This document shows positions 44,288 through 51,906 of a DNA stretch of 53,643 nt, in pieces (position 1 is the stretch's first letter; each line of letters opens with the position of its first letter). The notes beneath the pieces were generated by a model. That model saw only the letters and a program-made list of their open reading frames with translations. It searched no databases and was not told the origin of the DNA. Where the stretch lies: positions 1 to 53,643 of the forward strand of contig JAABQB010000018.1 of assembly GCA_011391695.1 (NCBI GenBank). Reading direction: 5' to 3'. A program made the translations under genes and the position numbers. Source of the DNA: Desulfobacteraceae bacterium (GTDB lineage: Bacteria; Desulfobacterota; Desulfobacteria; Desulfobacterales; RPRI01).

Positions 44288-45433
44288 ATGATATCAAAGC
44301 GTACTGAAGAGATAACCTCTTTTATAGCCATGGATGTTCTTGAGAAAGCTCATGAAATGGAGCGAAGAGGAATTGACGTAATTCATCTGGCGGTAGGGGA
44401 GCCGGATTTTGATACTCCGGAGTGCATTAAAGATGCGGTTTGCAAAGCTCTCCGTGACGGACACACCCATTATACGCACAGCCTTGGATTAATTGAGCTC
44501 AGGGAAGCCATCTGCGAGCATTATCATGATACATACAAGGTATCGGTACACCCGGATCAGGTAGTAATAAGTTCCGGTACGTCCCCTGCTATGCTCAGCC
44601 TCTTTTCCGTACTGCTTGATATTGGAGATCAGGTTATCATTTCTGATCCGCATTATGCATGTTACCCGAATTTTATCAGATTCGTCCAGGGCGAACCGGT
44701 AACAGTTCCGGTGTATGAGGAAGACGGTTTTCAGTTCAGGCCGTCAGCCATAAAAGAGAAGATAACGGACAGGACAAAGGCCATATTTATCAACTCTCCT
44801 TCAAATCCAACCGGAAACCTGTTGTCGGAAAGCCGCATGAAGGCTGTGGCAGAATTATCCCCTTATATTATTTCAGACGAGATATATCACGGCCTTGTAT
44901 ATGAAGGGAAAGAACACTCAATTCTGGAGTTTACGGAAAAGGCTTTCGTGTTAAACGGTTTTTCAAAACTGTATGCAATGACGGGCCTGCGGCTCGGGTA
45001 CCTCATAGCTCCTGAAAAGTTCATCCGGCCTATTCAGAAGATACAGCAGAATTTCTTTATTTCCGCAAATTCAATAATACAAAAAGCTGGTATAGCGGCT
45101 TTAAATGAAGCCGGAGAAGATATTCTCCGGATGAAAAACACTTATAATGAGCGAAGGATTTATATGATAGCTCGCCTGAAGGAGCTTGGTTTCGGAATCA
45201 CTGTTGAACCGACCGGAGCATTTTATGTATTTGCCAATGCAAAGCATATTTCAAATGATTCATACCAGCTCGCCTTTGATATTCTTGAAAAAGCCCACGT
45301 GGGAGTTACTCCGGGAATTGATTTTGGGGCAAACGGTGAGGGGTACTTGAGATTTTCATACGCAAACTCAATTGAGAATATATCAGAAGGCTTAAGAAGG
45401 CTTGAGTCTTATCTTGGCGATCGGAAGAAATGA
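44288..45433 (+). CDS. Class I/II pyridoxal-phosphate aminotransferase (AspC-like)
   Basis: The 381-residue PLP enzyme belongs to the fold-type I aspartate aminotransferase group. Key sites: SSGTSPAMLSLFSVLLDIGD (cofactor phosphate), FINSPSNPTGNLLS, IISDEIYHGLVYEG, and the PLP-binding Lys in LNGFSKLYAMTGLRLGYL. Substrate could be aspartate, an aromatic amino acid or another 2-oxo acid; similar genes follow his genes in related lineages. It does not have the HisC signature strongly enough to name it histidinol-phosphate aminotransferase. It overlaps engB by four bases (ATGA). Confidence 0.9.
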   Translation: MISKRTEEITSFIAMDVLEKAHEMERRGIDVIHLAVGEPDFDTPECIKDAVCKALRDGHTHYTHSLGLIELREAICEHYHDTYKVSVHPDQVVISSGTSPAMLSLFSVLLDIGDQVIISDPHYACYPNFIRFVQGEPVTVPVYEEDGFQFRPSAIKEKITDRTKAIFINSPSNPTGNLLSESRMKAVAELSPYIISDEIYHGLVYEGKEHSILEFTEKAFVLNGFSKLYAMTGLRLGYLIAPEKFIRPIQKIQQNFFISANSIIQKAGIAALNEAGEDILRMKNTYNERRIYMIARLKELGFGITVEPTGAFYVFANAKHISNDSYQLAFDILEKAHVGVTPGIDFGANGEGYLRFSYANSIENISEGLRRLESYLGDRKK

Positions 45434-46020
45434 TTATAAAATCTGCTGAATTTGTAACAAGCGCTGTCAAACCCTCCCAGTATCCGGAGGAAGCTCTTCC
45501 TGAAATAGCTTTTGCCGGGCGTTCCAATGTCGGGAAATCTTCGCTGATAAATGCGATTTTGAACCGCAGGCATCTTGTTAAAACAAGTTCAACTCCCGGA
45601 CGGACCCAGCTTCTCAATTTTTTTCGTATAAATGACGAACTTGTTTTTGTTGATATTCCAGGTTACGGATATGCCAAGGCCCCTGTTTCTGTCAGAAAAG
45701 GGTGGGGAACCATGATAGAGACATATCTTTCAACCAGAAAAACCTTAAATGGCGTTGTTCTTATAATGGATATCCGCAGGATTCCCGGTCCTGAAGACAT
45801 ATCTGTTACGGATTGGCTGAATTTTTATAAAATTCCTTTCATCCGGGTACTCACAAAAGCAGATAAACTATCAAAGGCACAGCAGATAAAACAGCAGGAA
45901 ATTGTCGCAAAAACTGTTTTTGCCGGAAAAGATGATCTGATTCTTTTTTCCGCCAAATCAAAAGCCGGCAAAAAAGCTGTCTGGGATGGCATAGAGAAAC
46001 TAACTCAACGCATTGATTAA
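45430..46020 (+). CDS. engB: Ribosome biogenesis GTPase EngB (YsxC/YihA)
   Basis: EngB is a small GTPase for late 50S assembly, also linked to cell division. The 196-residue protein carries G1 GRSNVGKSSLINAI, G2 TSSTPGRTQLLNFF, G3 DIPGYGYAKAPV, G4 TKADKL and G5 FSAKSKAGK. Length is typical. It shares ATGA with the aminotransferase and lies 84 bases upstream of era, forming a GTPase pair. Confidence 0.96.
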   Translation: MIIKSAEFVTSAVKPSQYPEEALPEIAFAGRSNVGKSSLINAILNRRHLVKTSSTPGRTQLLNFFRINDELVFVDIPGYGYAKAPVSVRKGWGTMIETYLSTRKTLNGVVLIMDIRRIPGPEDISVTDWLNFYKIPFIRVLTKADKLSKAQQIKQQEIVAKTVFAGKDDLILFSAKSKAGKKAVWDGIEKLTQRID

Positions 46021-46104
46021 CCAGATAGGTTTTTGTCTTGTTGCGCCGAGTTTGTCGAATTGCATCCAAGAGTGGGGGGTACCCACAAGAAAGAGCGCAG
46101 TTTT

Positions 46105-47016
46105 ATGGAAAAGAAAAGAGCAGATCATAAAGAGGCTTTTAAATCAGGTTATATCGCAATAGCCGGTGCTCCGAATGTCGGGAAATCAACTCTTTTAAAC
46201 AAGATGCTCGGCTTCAAAATTTCCATTACTTCCAGAAAGCCCCAAACAACAAGAAACAGGATACTAGGAGTTGTTCACAGGGCTTCATCGCAGCTTGTCT
46301 TCATAGATACCCCAGGCATACACAAAGCAAAAAGCGCCCTGAATCTGAGAATAGTTGATACGGCCATTTCAATTATGGGAGATGTCGATATTATTCTATT
46401 GCTTGAAGATTCGACAAATGCGGCCGTAGAATCCGGTAAAATCCTGATTGAGAATCTGGAAAAAATAAAAAAACCTGTTATTCTTGCACTGAACAAGATT
46501 GATCTTGTTGATAAATCCAAATTGCCCGGCGCCATAATCGAATGGAGTTCGGTTTATAACTTTGAAGCAATTGTGCCTGTTTCGGCAAAAAGAGGGGATG
46601 GGATAGAGGATCTTCTTCGTATGCTGGAAAAGCTTCTCCCGGCTGGTCCTCCTTTTTTCCCGGAAGATACTCTTACCGATCTCCCGGAGCGCTTTATAGC
46701 AGCGGAGATGATCCGTGAAAGGGTGTTCAGGCTGACTGGCCAGGAGATTCCATATTCTGTCGCAGTGACGATCGATTCCTTTTCGGAAAAGAAAAACAAG
46801 GGAATTGTCAGAATCGGCGCTACGATTCATGTTGAACGCGACTCCCAGAAGGGAATTATAATCGGGAAAAAAGGGAGCAAGTTGAAACAGATTGGTGAAG
46901 AGGCCAGGAAGGAAATTGAACAGCTTATCGGCTCAAGAGTTTTTCTGGAACTGTTTGTGCGGGTCGATAAAGACTGGAGCAAAGAGGACAGAACCTTAAG
47001 ACAATTCGGTTACTGA
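46105..47016 (+). CDS. era: GTPase Era
   Basis: Era binds the 3' end of 16S rRNA and checks 30S maturation. The 303-residue protein has G1 GAPNVGKSTLLNKMLGFK, G2 SRKPQTTRN, G3 DTPGIH, G4 NKIDLV, and a C-terminal KH domain with GIIIGKKGSKLKQIGEEARK. ATG 46105 is preferred because the family starts shortly before GYIAIAGAPN; a TTG at 46033 would add 24 unlikely residues. The spacer upstream contains GTGGG...CCCAC, a small GC hairpin near 46070-46084. The stop overlaps the next start by one base. Confidence 0.95.
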   Translation: MEKKRADHKEAFKSGYIAIAGAPNVGKSTLLNKMLGFKISITSRKPQTTRNRILGVVHRASSQLVFIDTPGIHKAKSALNLRIVDTAISIMGDVDIILLLEDSTNAAVESGKILIENLEKIKKPVILALNKIDLVDKSKLPGAIIEWSSVYNFEAIVPVSAKRGDGIEDLLRMLEKLLPAGPPFFPEDTLTDLPERFIAAEMIRERVFRLTGQEIPYSVAVTIDSFSEKKNKGIVRIGATIHVERDSQKGIIIGKKGSKLKQIGEEARKEIEQLIGSRVFLELFVRVDKDWSKEDRTLRQFGY

Positions 47017-47819
47017 TGATTCTTTCATTTCATCCCTGTTTTACGGCGGATAAAAACATAATATGCGCGGGGCGAAAAGCCGGAAAGTCCGACCTTGAAG
47101 AGATTAGAACTGCAGACGCTGTGATTCTTCCCCAGGGGTGCCGGGAAGATTTGTATAAAATGGCAAGGGATAACTGCAGGAATGTTTTCCCCAACTATGG
47201 CGCTAGATTTAAATATCCCGGCAAAACAGGCCAGATTCTATTGTTTCAGAAAACAGAAACCGTCCATCCCGCAACCAGGATATACGCTTCAGTTTCTTCG
47301 TTACACACTCCTTTTGCATATCCCTTTGTTTTAAAATTGGACTGGGGAGGAGAAGGCGAAACAGTATATCTGATAAAGACCAAAGCCGGATTGAAAAAGG
47401 CATTTAACAAGGCTGGAGAATTTGAAAGGACAGGGCAAAAAGGCTTTATGCTGCAGGAATATATCAATTCCGGAAACCGGTCTTTGAGAGTTGCCGTGAT
47501 CGGGCAGAAATTTATCTCCTACTGGCGGGTTCAGAAAGATCCGGATGGTTTTTACTCAGGATTATCACATGGAGCGGAAATTGACTTTGATTCGGATAAA
47601 AGATTAATCAGTATTGCCGAAGAGAGAGTAAGAGCTTTTTGCGGAAAAACGGGAACAAATCTTGCCGGATTCGATCTTCTTTTTTCATCGGAGAAAGATG
47701 ATAATGAACCGCTCTTTCTTGAGATAAACTATTTTTTTGGAAGAAAAGGGCTCGGTGGTTCCGAAAAATATTACAGGATTTTAAACGGTGAAATCAAGAA
47801 ATGGCTGAAAAGCCTGTAA
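47016..47819 (+). CDS. ATP-grasp family protein (RimK-like), function unknown
   Basis: The 267-residue protein has the ATP-grasp pattern: a lysine and glycine loop in FVLKLDWGGEGETVYLI (about residues 108-124), the hinge MLQEYI, RVAVIGQKFISYWRVQ, and the metal-binding region GFDLLF...PLFLEINYFFGRKGLGG with its Glu and Asn. ATP-grasp ligases join a carboxylate to an amine or thiol through an acyl phosphate. The N-terminal 60 residues (PCFTADKNIICAGRKAGKSD) resemble the pre-ATP-grasp region. The start overlaps the era stop, suggesting co-expression with era, but the substrate is unknown. Confidence 0.85.
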   Translation: MILSFHPCFTADKNIICAGRKAGKSDLEEIRTADAVILPQGCREDLYKMARDNCRNVFPNYGARFKYPGKTGQILLFQKTETVHPATRIYASVSSLHTPFAYPFVLKLDWGGEGETVYLIKTKAGLKKAFNKAGEFERTGQKGFMLQEYINSGNRSLRVAVIGQKFISYWRVQKDPDGFYSGLSHGAEIDFDSDKRLISIAEERVRAFCGKTGTNLAGFDLLFSSEKDDNEPLFLEINYFFGRKGLGGSEKYYRILNGEIKKWLKSL

Positions 47820-47840
47820 CTTCTCAGGAGTCAGAAGTTA

Positions 47841-47890
47841 GGAGCCAGAATCCGGAATAGAAACTGGGAGGGTCTTTTCATTCTGGCTTC
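47841..47890. repeat. Imperfect inverted repeat of a dispersed AGCCAGAAT element
   Basis: GGAGCCAGAAT (47841-47851) and ATTCTGGCTTC (47880-47890) pair at ten of eleven positions around a 28-base loop. GGAGTCAGAAG just upstream (47827-47837) is a degenerate third copy, and AGTCAGAAGTCAAGAAGG at 48471-48488 is a related copy 600 bases away. No T-run follows, so this is not a clear terminator. Confidence 0.55.
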
Positions 47891-47957
47891 TGAATGCCGG
47901 CTCTTTAAGCCTTATCCTGTAATCTGAAAGAAGAAAACAAAGAAAGTAAAATAGTTT

Positions 47958-48254
47958 ATGGAACCTTACGCTTATAATCTTGAAGAAGAAGATGTAAAAA
48001 GGGAACGCAGAAAAGCCAGAGAATTGAGAGGCTCCGAATGGTGGAAGCGCAAGCTCGCGAAAGGCATATGCTATTACTGCGGCCGGGCTTTTCCCGCAAA
48101 AGAGCTTACAATGGATCACATAGTGCCGGTTGCGCGGGGCGGAAAAAGCACGAAAGGAAACATTGTAACAGCCTGCAAGGAATGCAATAACGCGAAAAAG
48201 CAGCTTTTTCCGATGGAGTGGGAAGACTACCTTTGCCAATTGCAACAGGAATAA
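47958..48254 (+). CDS. Small HNH endonuclease
   Basis: The 98-residue protein carries a complete HNH nuclease: zinc knuckle CYYCGRAFPAKE, the catalytic MDHIVPVARGGKS, the central Asn in KGNIVTACKECNNAKK, and a short tail. The first 35 residues are charged (EEEDVKRERRKARELRGSEW). No methyltransferase or terminase is nearby, so a restriction or phage-packaging role cannot be claimed. Stand-alone HNH proteins of this size are frequent in Desulfobacterota and Geobacter-like genomes. It may be a host housekeeping nuclease of unknown role. Confidence 0.92.
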   Translation: MEPYAYNLEEEDVKRERRKARELRGSEWWKRKLAKGICYYCGRAFPAKELTMDHIVPVARGGKSTKGNIVTACKECNNAKKQLFPMEWEDYLCQLQQE

Positions 48255-48309
48255 ACAGCGTTGCATAAAGCGTCGCTAATCAGCCCCGTGGTTTTTTGCG
48301 TCGGCCGAA

Positions 48310-48474
48310 TTAGCCTTGTTGGGCTACAGACTCAGACCAAGGTTTGATGCTTTTTAGCATGGGATCAATTGTGCGTTCTGCAACTTCGGTATCATAGGCA
48401 GCCTGAGCACGCAGCCAAAAACCGTTGGATAGACCAAAGAATCCTATACTGCCCCTTACCAAATTGATAAAGTC
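48310..48474 (-). pseudogene. C-terminal remnant of a HigA-type antitoxin
   Basis: The minus-strand frame ends NGFWLRAQAAYDTEVAER, TIDPMLKSIKPWSESVAQQG and a stop at 48310. The FWLRxQAAYD stretch is the conserved end of HigA/VapI antitoxins (FWLNLQAxYDL). The helix-turn-helix half is missing. Upstream of the remnant the frame runs into a dispersed repeat (48471-48488) without homology, so a repeat insertion or deletion seems to have broken the gene. No toxin partner was found. Confidence 0.6.
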
Positions 48475-48662
48475 AGAAGTCAAGAAGGAAGCAGCGATAA
48501 GTAACGGAGTCTGTGTCGCGGATCGAACCCGGTGGTTTTATGGCTCAGGCGTCTGGAAAAGAATTCGACAGAGAGTGCACAAACGCTTCTGATTCCCGTT
48601 TTCACGGGGAAAAGTTTTTCCTTATTATATAGCCGTCCTGAAATATATCACTCCTCTAAATC

Positions 48663-48690
48663 TTGACATTATTTCATATAGCATTATTTT
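48663..48690 (+). promoter_or_regulatory. Candidate promoter of the accessory island
   Basis: A perfect TTGACA (48663-48668) is followed after 16 bases by TATTTT (48685-48690) in a very AT-rich block. It would give a leader of about 195 bases before the FKBP-methyltransferase gene. The -10 box is imperfect. Confidence 0.35.
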
Positions 48691-48894
48691 TTATATAAAA
48701 ATACCGATTTATTTTTCACAACTCGATCAATCCAGTTTTACGAGAATTGTTGAGAATATATGCGATTATGAAGAATTTATATAATCAATACTGCATCGGA
48801 AAAGACTGCTAGAGATAGAAGAAGGACTCGCTGATCTGAGGACGAAAAATTTCTCATGAGAAAAACCGGACAAGAATATGGAAGGATGAATGAC

Positions 48895-50097
48895 ATGAAC
48901 ACAACAACGAAGAATTCATTAGCGGGCGTGGAATTCAGGTTTTCCTGGAACAGTGACATCGGCTCACATAAGGAGTGCAGATATGTTCAAAATGTAAATT
49001 TCTGGCGTGATATATTCCCGGAAAAATTCTACGAAAAATTGCTTAATAAAGCTCCGAAAGACGAAATTTCGCATGATTTCAGACGAGGTGAATTGGTGCC
49101 TGACTTTGATGAATCCCTTGTCTTGAAACTTAAAAGCAGCCAAATCGATAAAGATATGAACATCTCCCCGCGTTATGGAAGATACTACCCTAAGGGAATA
49201 CTCAAATGGGTTACGGGTGTGTTCAATGTGAATCGTGAACCGTTCCGATGTCTGAAATCAGACGGGAACGAAATTCATGCCGATATGAACCACCCCCTTG
49301 CCGGCCGGGACATAACGGTCGAAGCCGTAATCGATTCGGTTGAATCAAAATCATCGGAACGGGGCGGATCCTGTATGGCTTTACAAGATTTGATTCTCGA
49401 TGGCCCGGGAATGCAGGTCCGATGTAATGGCCGTCCAACGGATTTTTTTTCGGATAATTCTTTCGCGCGCGAAGATGAGTCTGATGATGGCGGATTCTAC
49501 ACGCGCCCCAGGCTTGTCAATCACCTTGATGATATGGCCATCGATGTTCTATCCGGAATGTATGGTCAATTGATTCGTCCGGCATCGAAAGTCCTCGATT
49601 TGATGAGCAGTTGGAAATCCCACCTGCCGGCGGAACTGGAACTGGATTCATTGACCGGATTGGGCATGAACCGTATTGAGTTGGATGCGAATCCGCGGTT
49701 AACCACTGGCATACTTCATGACTTGAACTCGAATCCTTCGTTGCCCTTTGGCGATGGTCAGTTCGACGCGGTGGTGTGTACGGTATCCGTGGAATACCTT
49801 GCGCAACCCATTGATGTGTTTGCCGACGTGGCCAGGGTATTAAAACCGGGCGGTTTGTTTGTCGTTTCTTTCTCGAACCGTTGGTTTCCAACCAAGGCAA
49901 TCAGAATTTGGAGAGAGTTGCATGAGTTCGAGCGCATGGGACTGGTAACGGAATACTTTCTGCAGTCCAAAAGGTTCAGCAACATTCAAACATGGTCAAT
50001 GAGTGGAAAACCGCGTCCTTATGATGACAAGTATTTCGGGTTGAACATGATGCAGTCCGATCCTGTATACATGGTGTGGGCAGCCAAAAGTGGATAA
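48895..50097 (+). CDS. SlyD-like FKBP domain fused to class I SAM methyltransferase
   Basis: The 400-residue protein has an N-terminal FKBP/SlyD-like part (about residues 50-155), recognised by NEIHADMNHPLAGRDITVEA, the standard end of SlyD/FkpB domains. After a variable linker comes a methyltransferase (about 190-395). Its motif I is VLDLMSSWKSHLP rather than the glycine-rich VLDLGCGTG, and later motifs are GLGMNRIELDANP, LPFGDGQFDAVVCTVSVEYL, VLKPGGLFVVSFSNRWFPTK. This motif-I variant belongs to a recognisable UbiE-like subgroup. ATG 48895 is chosen for GGAAGG nine bases upstream; ATGs at 48856 and 48886 are also in frame. The substrate is unknown. Confidence 0.85.
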   Translation: MNTTTKNSLAGVEFRFSWNSDIGSHKECRYVQNVNFWRDIFPEKFYEKLLNKAPKDEISHDFRRGELVPDFDESLVLKLKSSQIDKDMNISPRYGRYYPKGILKWVTGVFNVNREPFRCLKSDGNEIHADMNHPLAGRDITVEAVIDSVESKSSERGGSCMALQDLILDGPGMQVRCNGRPTDFFSDNSFAREDESDDGGFYTRPRLVNHLDDMAIDVLSGMYGQLIRPASKVLDLMSSWKSHLPAELELDSLTGLGMNRIELDANPRLTTGILHDLNSNPSLPFGDGQFDAVVCTVSVEYLAQPIDVFADVARVLKPGGLFVVSFSNRWFPTKAIRIWRELHEFERMGLVTEYFLQSKRFSNIQTWSMSGKPRPYDDKYFGLNMMQSDPVYMVWAAKSG

Positions 50098-50172
50098 AAA
50101 AAAGAGTCAAGGGAACAGATCGGAAAAATTGAAAAACGACTTCATCATACATAGTGAGAGAGGAGAGCGGAT

Positions 50173-50508
50173 ATGAAAAGACATCTTGATGAAGTGCTTG
50201 AAAGCATAGCCAAGGAATATGGTGGTAATATTCTTGACGGCTCCAGACACTATCTTGAAGTAGATATCGGAAAACGCGCGGAAGTGCTGGGCTATCCGAA
50301 GTTAAAGGAAAAGTACGGCCAGGTATATGCAATCGTGCCTTTAAAACATCCGGTAAATGGAATGAAAGTCAGAATTGATGGAAGAACATTCGTGAACTAT
50401 GCTAAGTATGATTCCGGAATTGCGGTGCCAGGTTATATTGCTGATGATGCCGTTCAGCCATATAAGCCATACATACCGAACAACAGTATGATTCTCAATT
50501 TTGCGTGA
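50173..50508 (+). CDS. Hypothetical protein, 111 residues
   Basis: I do not recognise this protein. It starts MKRHLDEVLESIAKEYGGNI after GAGAGGAGAG and looks genuinely translated. It is soluble, with an N-terminal helix, a central HYLEVDIGKRAEVLGYPKLK and KYGQVYAIVPLKHPVNGMKV, and a Pro/Tyr-rich end, PGYIADDAVQPYKPYIPNNS. No cysteines are present, so a Cys-crosslinked RiPP precursor is unlikely. It stands 75 bases after the FKBP-methyltransferase gene and 70 before the glycosyltransferase on the same strand. Confidence 0.75.
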   Translation: MKRHLDEVLESIAKEYGGNILDGSRHYLEVDIGKRAEVLGYPKLKEKYGQVYAIVPLKHPVNGMKVRIDGRTFVNYAKYDSGIAVPGYIADDAVQPYKPYIPNNSMILNFA

Positions 50509-50578
50509 TGTGGCAAATATGGTTTGATGCATGTAACTTTTTCAGTTTCTTTGGAATTGGAACATTGGAGCTTTTACA

Positions 50579-51814
50579 ATGGCTACACACAAGAAATTGA
50601 AGATTCTTCATGTGCTGGGTCAGCGTCCGGACTCGACCGGCAGCGGTATTTATCTGCAATCAATGATGCGTGAAGCGGCTAAATGCGGACATAATAATTT
50701 TATGATCGCCGGCATTCAGCCCGACAGCGACGTCGAACTACACGGTATTTCTCTGGAACAATGCCGCTTTGTCCGCTTCAACGGGAGCGACATTCCATTC
50801 CGGATCCCCGGCATGACGGATATTATGCCCTACCCAAGTACGCGGTTTGCCGATCTGTCCGCGCAGGATATCGAAAAATATGAAACGGTTTTTGCATGTG
50901 TGCTGACAGAAACGGTGGCCAGTTTCAGGCCGGATATCATCCACAGCCATCACAACTGGCTGATCAGTTCCCTGTCTCGGCGTCTTTTCCGGAATATTCC
51001 GGTGGTGACCACCTGCCACGGAACAGATCTTCGTCAATTCCATAACTGCCCTCACCTCCGCGAAAAGGTATTGAGCGGGTGCCGCCACCTGGATGCGGCC
51101 ATGGTGCTGACTGGGGCTCAGAAGGATTACATCGTGATGAACTACCGGCTGCCGCCGGAAAAAATCATTGTTACCGGTGCCGGTTACAATGATTCACTCT
51201 TCACTACCGGATCTAAGCCCTCACCACCGCCCGTTCAGCTTGTTTACGCGGGCAAACTCTTGAACGCCAAGGGGTTGCCCTGGTTGCTCAAAGCACTGAA
51301 AACAATTTCGACGCCTGAATGGCAGTTGCATATCGTGGGAGGCGGAAGCGGCAAAGAAAAGGAGGAATGCATGCGCCTGGCCCAAGACCTCGGAGAACGG
51401 GGGGTGGTGCACGGCCAGATACCGCAGGCTCGTCTGGCTGCCTTTTTTAATAAAGCCCATATTTTTGTTCTGCCGTCCTTATTTGAGGGCCTGCCGCTGG
51501 TTGTGCTTGAGGCTCTGGCCAGCGGTTGTCGAGTGGTAGCCACAGACCTGCCCGGAGTTATGGAAGTTGCGGGCAATGTAAAAGCCGATTACATCACCCT
51601 GATCAGGACACCGCGTTTGAGGAAAATGGACCAGCCCTATCCAGAGGATTTGGCTGCTTTTGAACAGAATATAGCGCAGGCCCTTAGAATACAGATTGCA
51701 AGAGCCGTCAAGCGTCCCCGGATCGACCTTTCCCTGATCGAGGACGAGTTGTCCGTCTTTACCTGGAAAGGCGTATTTGATCGAGTTCAGAAGGTCTACT
51801 TCAAAGTGATTTAA
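50579..51814 (+). CDS. GT4 family glycosyltransferase
   Basis: The 411-residue GT-B glycosyltransferase has an N-terminal acceptor domain (about 1-185; HVLGQRPDSTGSGIYLQSMM, IIHSHHNWLISSLSRRLFRN, CHGTDLRQFHNCP) and a C-terminal nucleotide-sugar domain (about 190-390; LVYAGKLLNAKGLPWLLKAL, HIVGGGSGKEKEE) with the EX7E motif in FEGLPLVVLEALASGCRVVA. Retaining sugar transfer from a nucleotide sugar is expected. GGAG lies nine bases before the ATG. GC content looks higher than in the upstream housekeeping genes. With the radical SAM gene next to it, it may modify a glycan or small natural product. Confidence 0.9.
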   Translation: MATHKKLKILHVLGQRPDSTGSGIYLQSMMREAAKCGHNNFMIAGIQPDSDVELHGISLEQCRFVRFNGSDIPFRIPGMTDIMPYPSTRFADLSAQDIEKYETVFACVLTETVASFRPDIIHSHHNWLISSLSRRLFRNIPVVTTCHGTDLRQFHNCPHLREKVLSGCRHLDAAMVLTGAQKDYIVMNYRLPPEKIIVTGAGYNDSLFTTGSKPSPPPVQLVYAGKLLNAKGLPWLLKALKTISTPEWQLHIVGGGSGKEKEECMRLAQDLGERGVVHGQIPQARLAAFFNKAHIFVLPSLFEGLPLVVLEALASGCRVVATDLPGVMEVAGNVKADYITLIRTPRLRKMDQPYPEDLAAFEQNIAQALRIQIARAVKRPRIDLSLIEDELSVFTWKGVFDRVQKVYFKVI

Positions 51815-51906
51815 CATCAGATGGCTTGTTTATCAGAGATACTCAGGCTTTGCCATCTCCAATAGCATTACGAACCAGACATACAGGGTTGAAAATATAG
51901 GACTGA

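Larger units (their letters stand above)
48255..48894. other. 640-bp scar-like intergenic region
   Basis: This stretch has no intact gene. It contains the C-terminal HigA remnant (48310-48474, minus strand), a copy of the dispersed AGTCAGAAG repeat (48471-48488), a hairpin CCCGT-TTTC-ACGGG (48595-48608) followed by a GGAAAA/TTTTTCC pair, and the promoter candidate at 48663. The order suggests accumulated insertions and deletions at the left edge of the accessory island. Confidence 0.6.

Noticed and set aside
47958-48254. HNH protein as part of a phage or restriction system
   Set aside because: No terminase, portal, methyltransferase or specificity gene is nearby.
48502-48550. Possible tRNA fragment (minus-strand GGGTTCGATCC) in the scar region
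   Set aside because: The putative T stem does not pair and no acceptor, D or anticodon arm can be built. It is not a tRNA and is too weak to call an attachment site.
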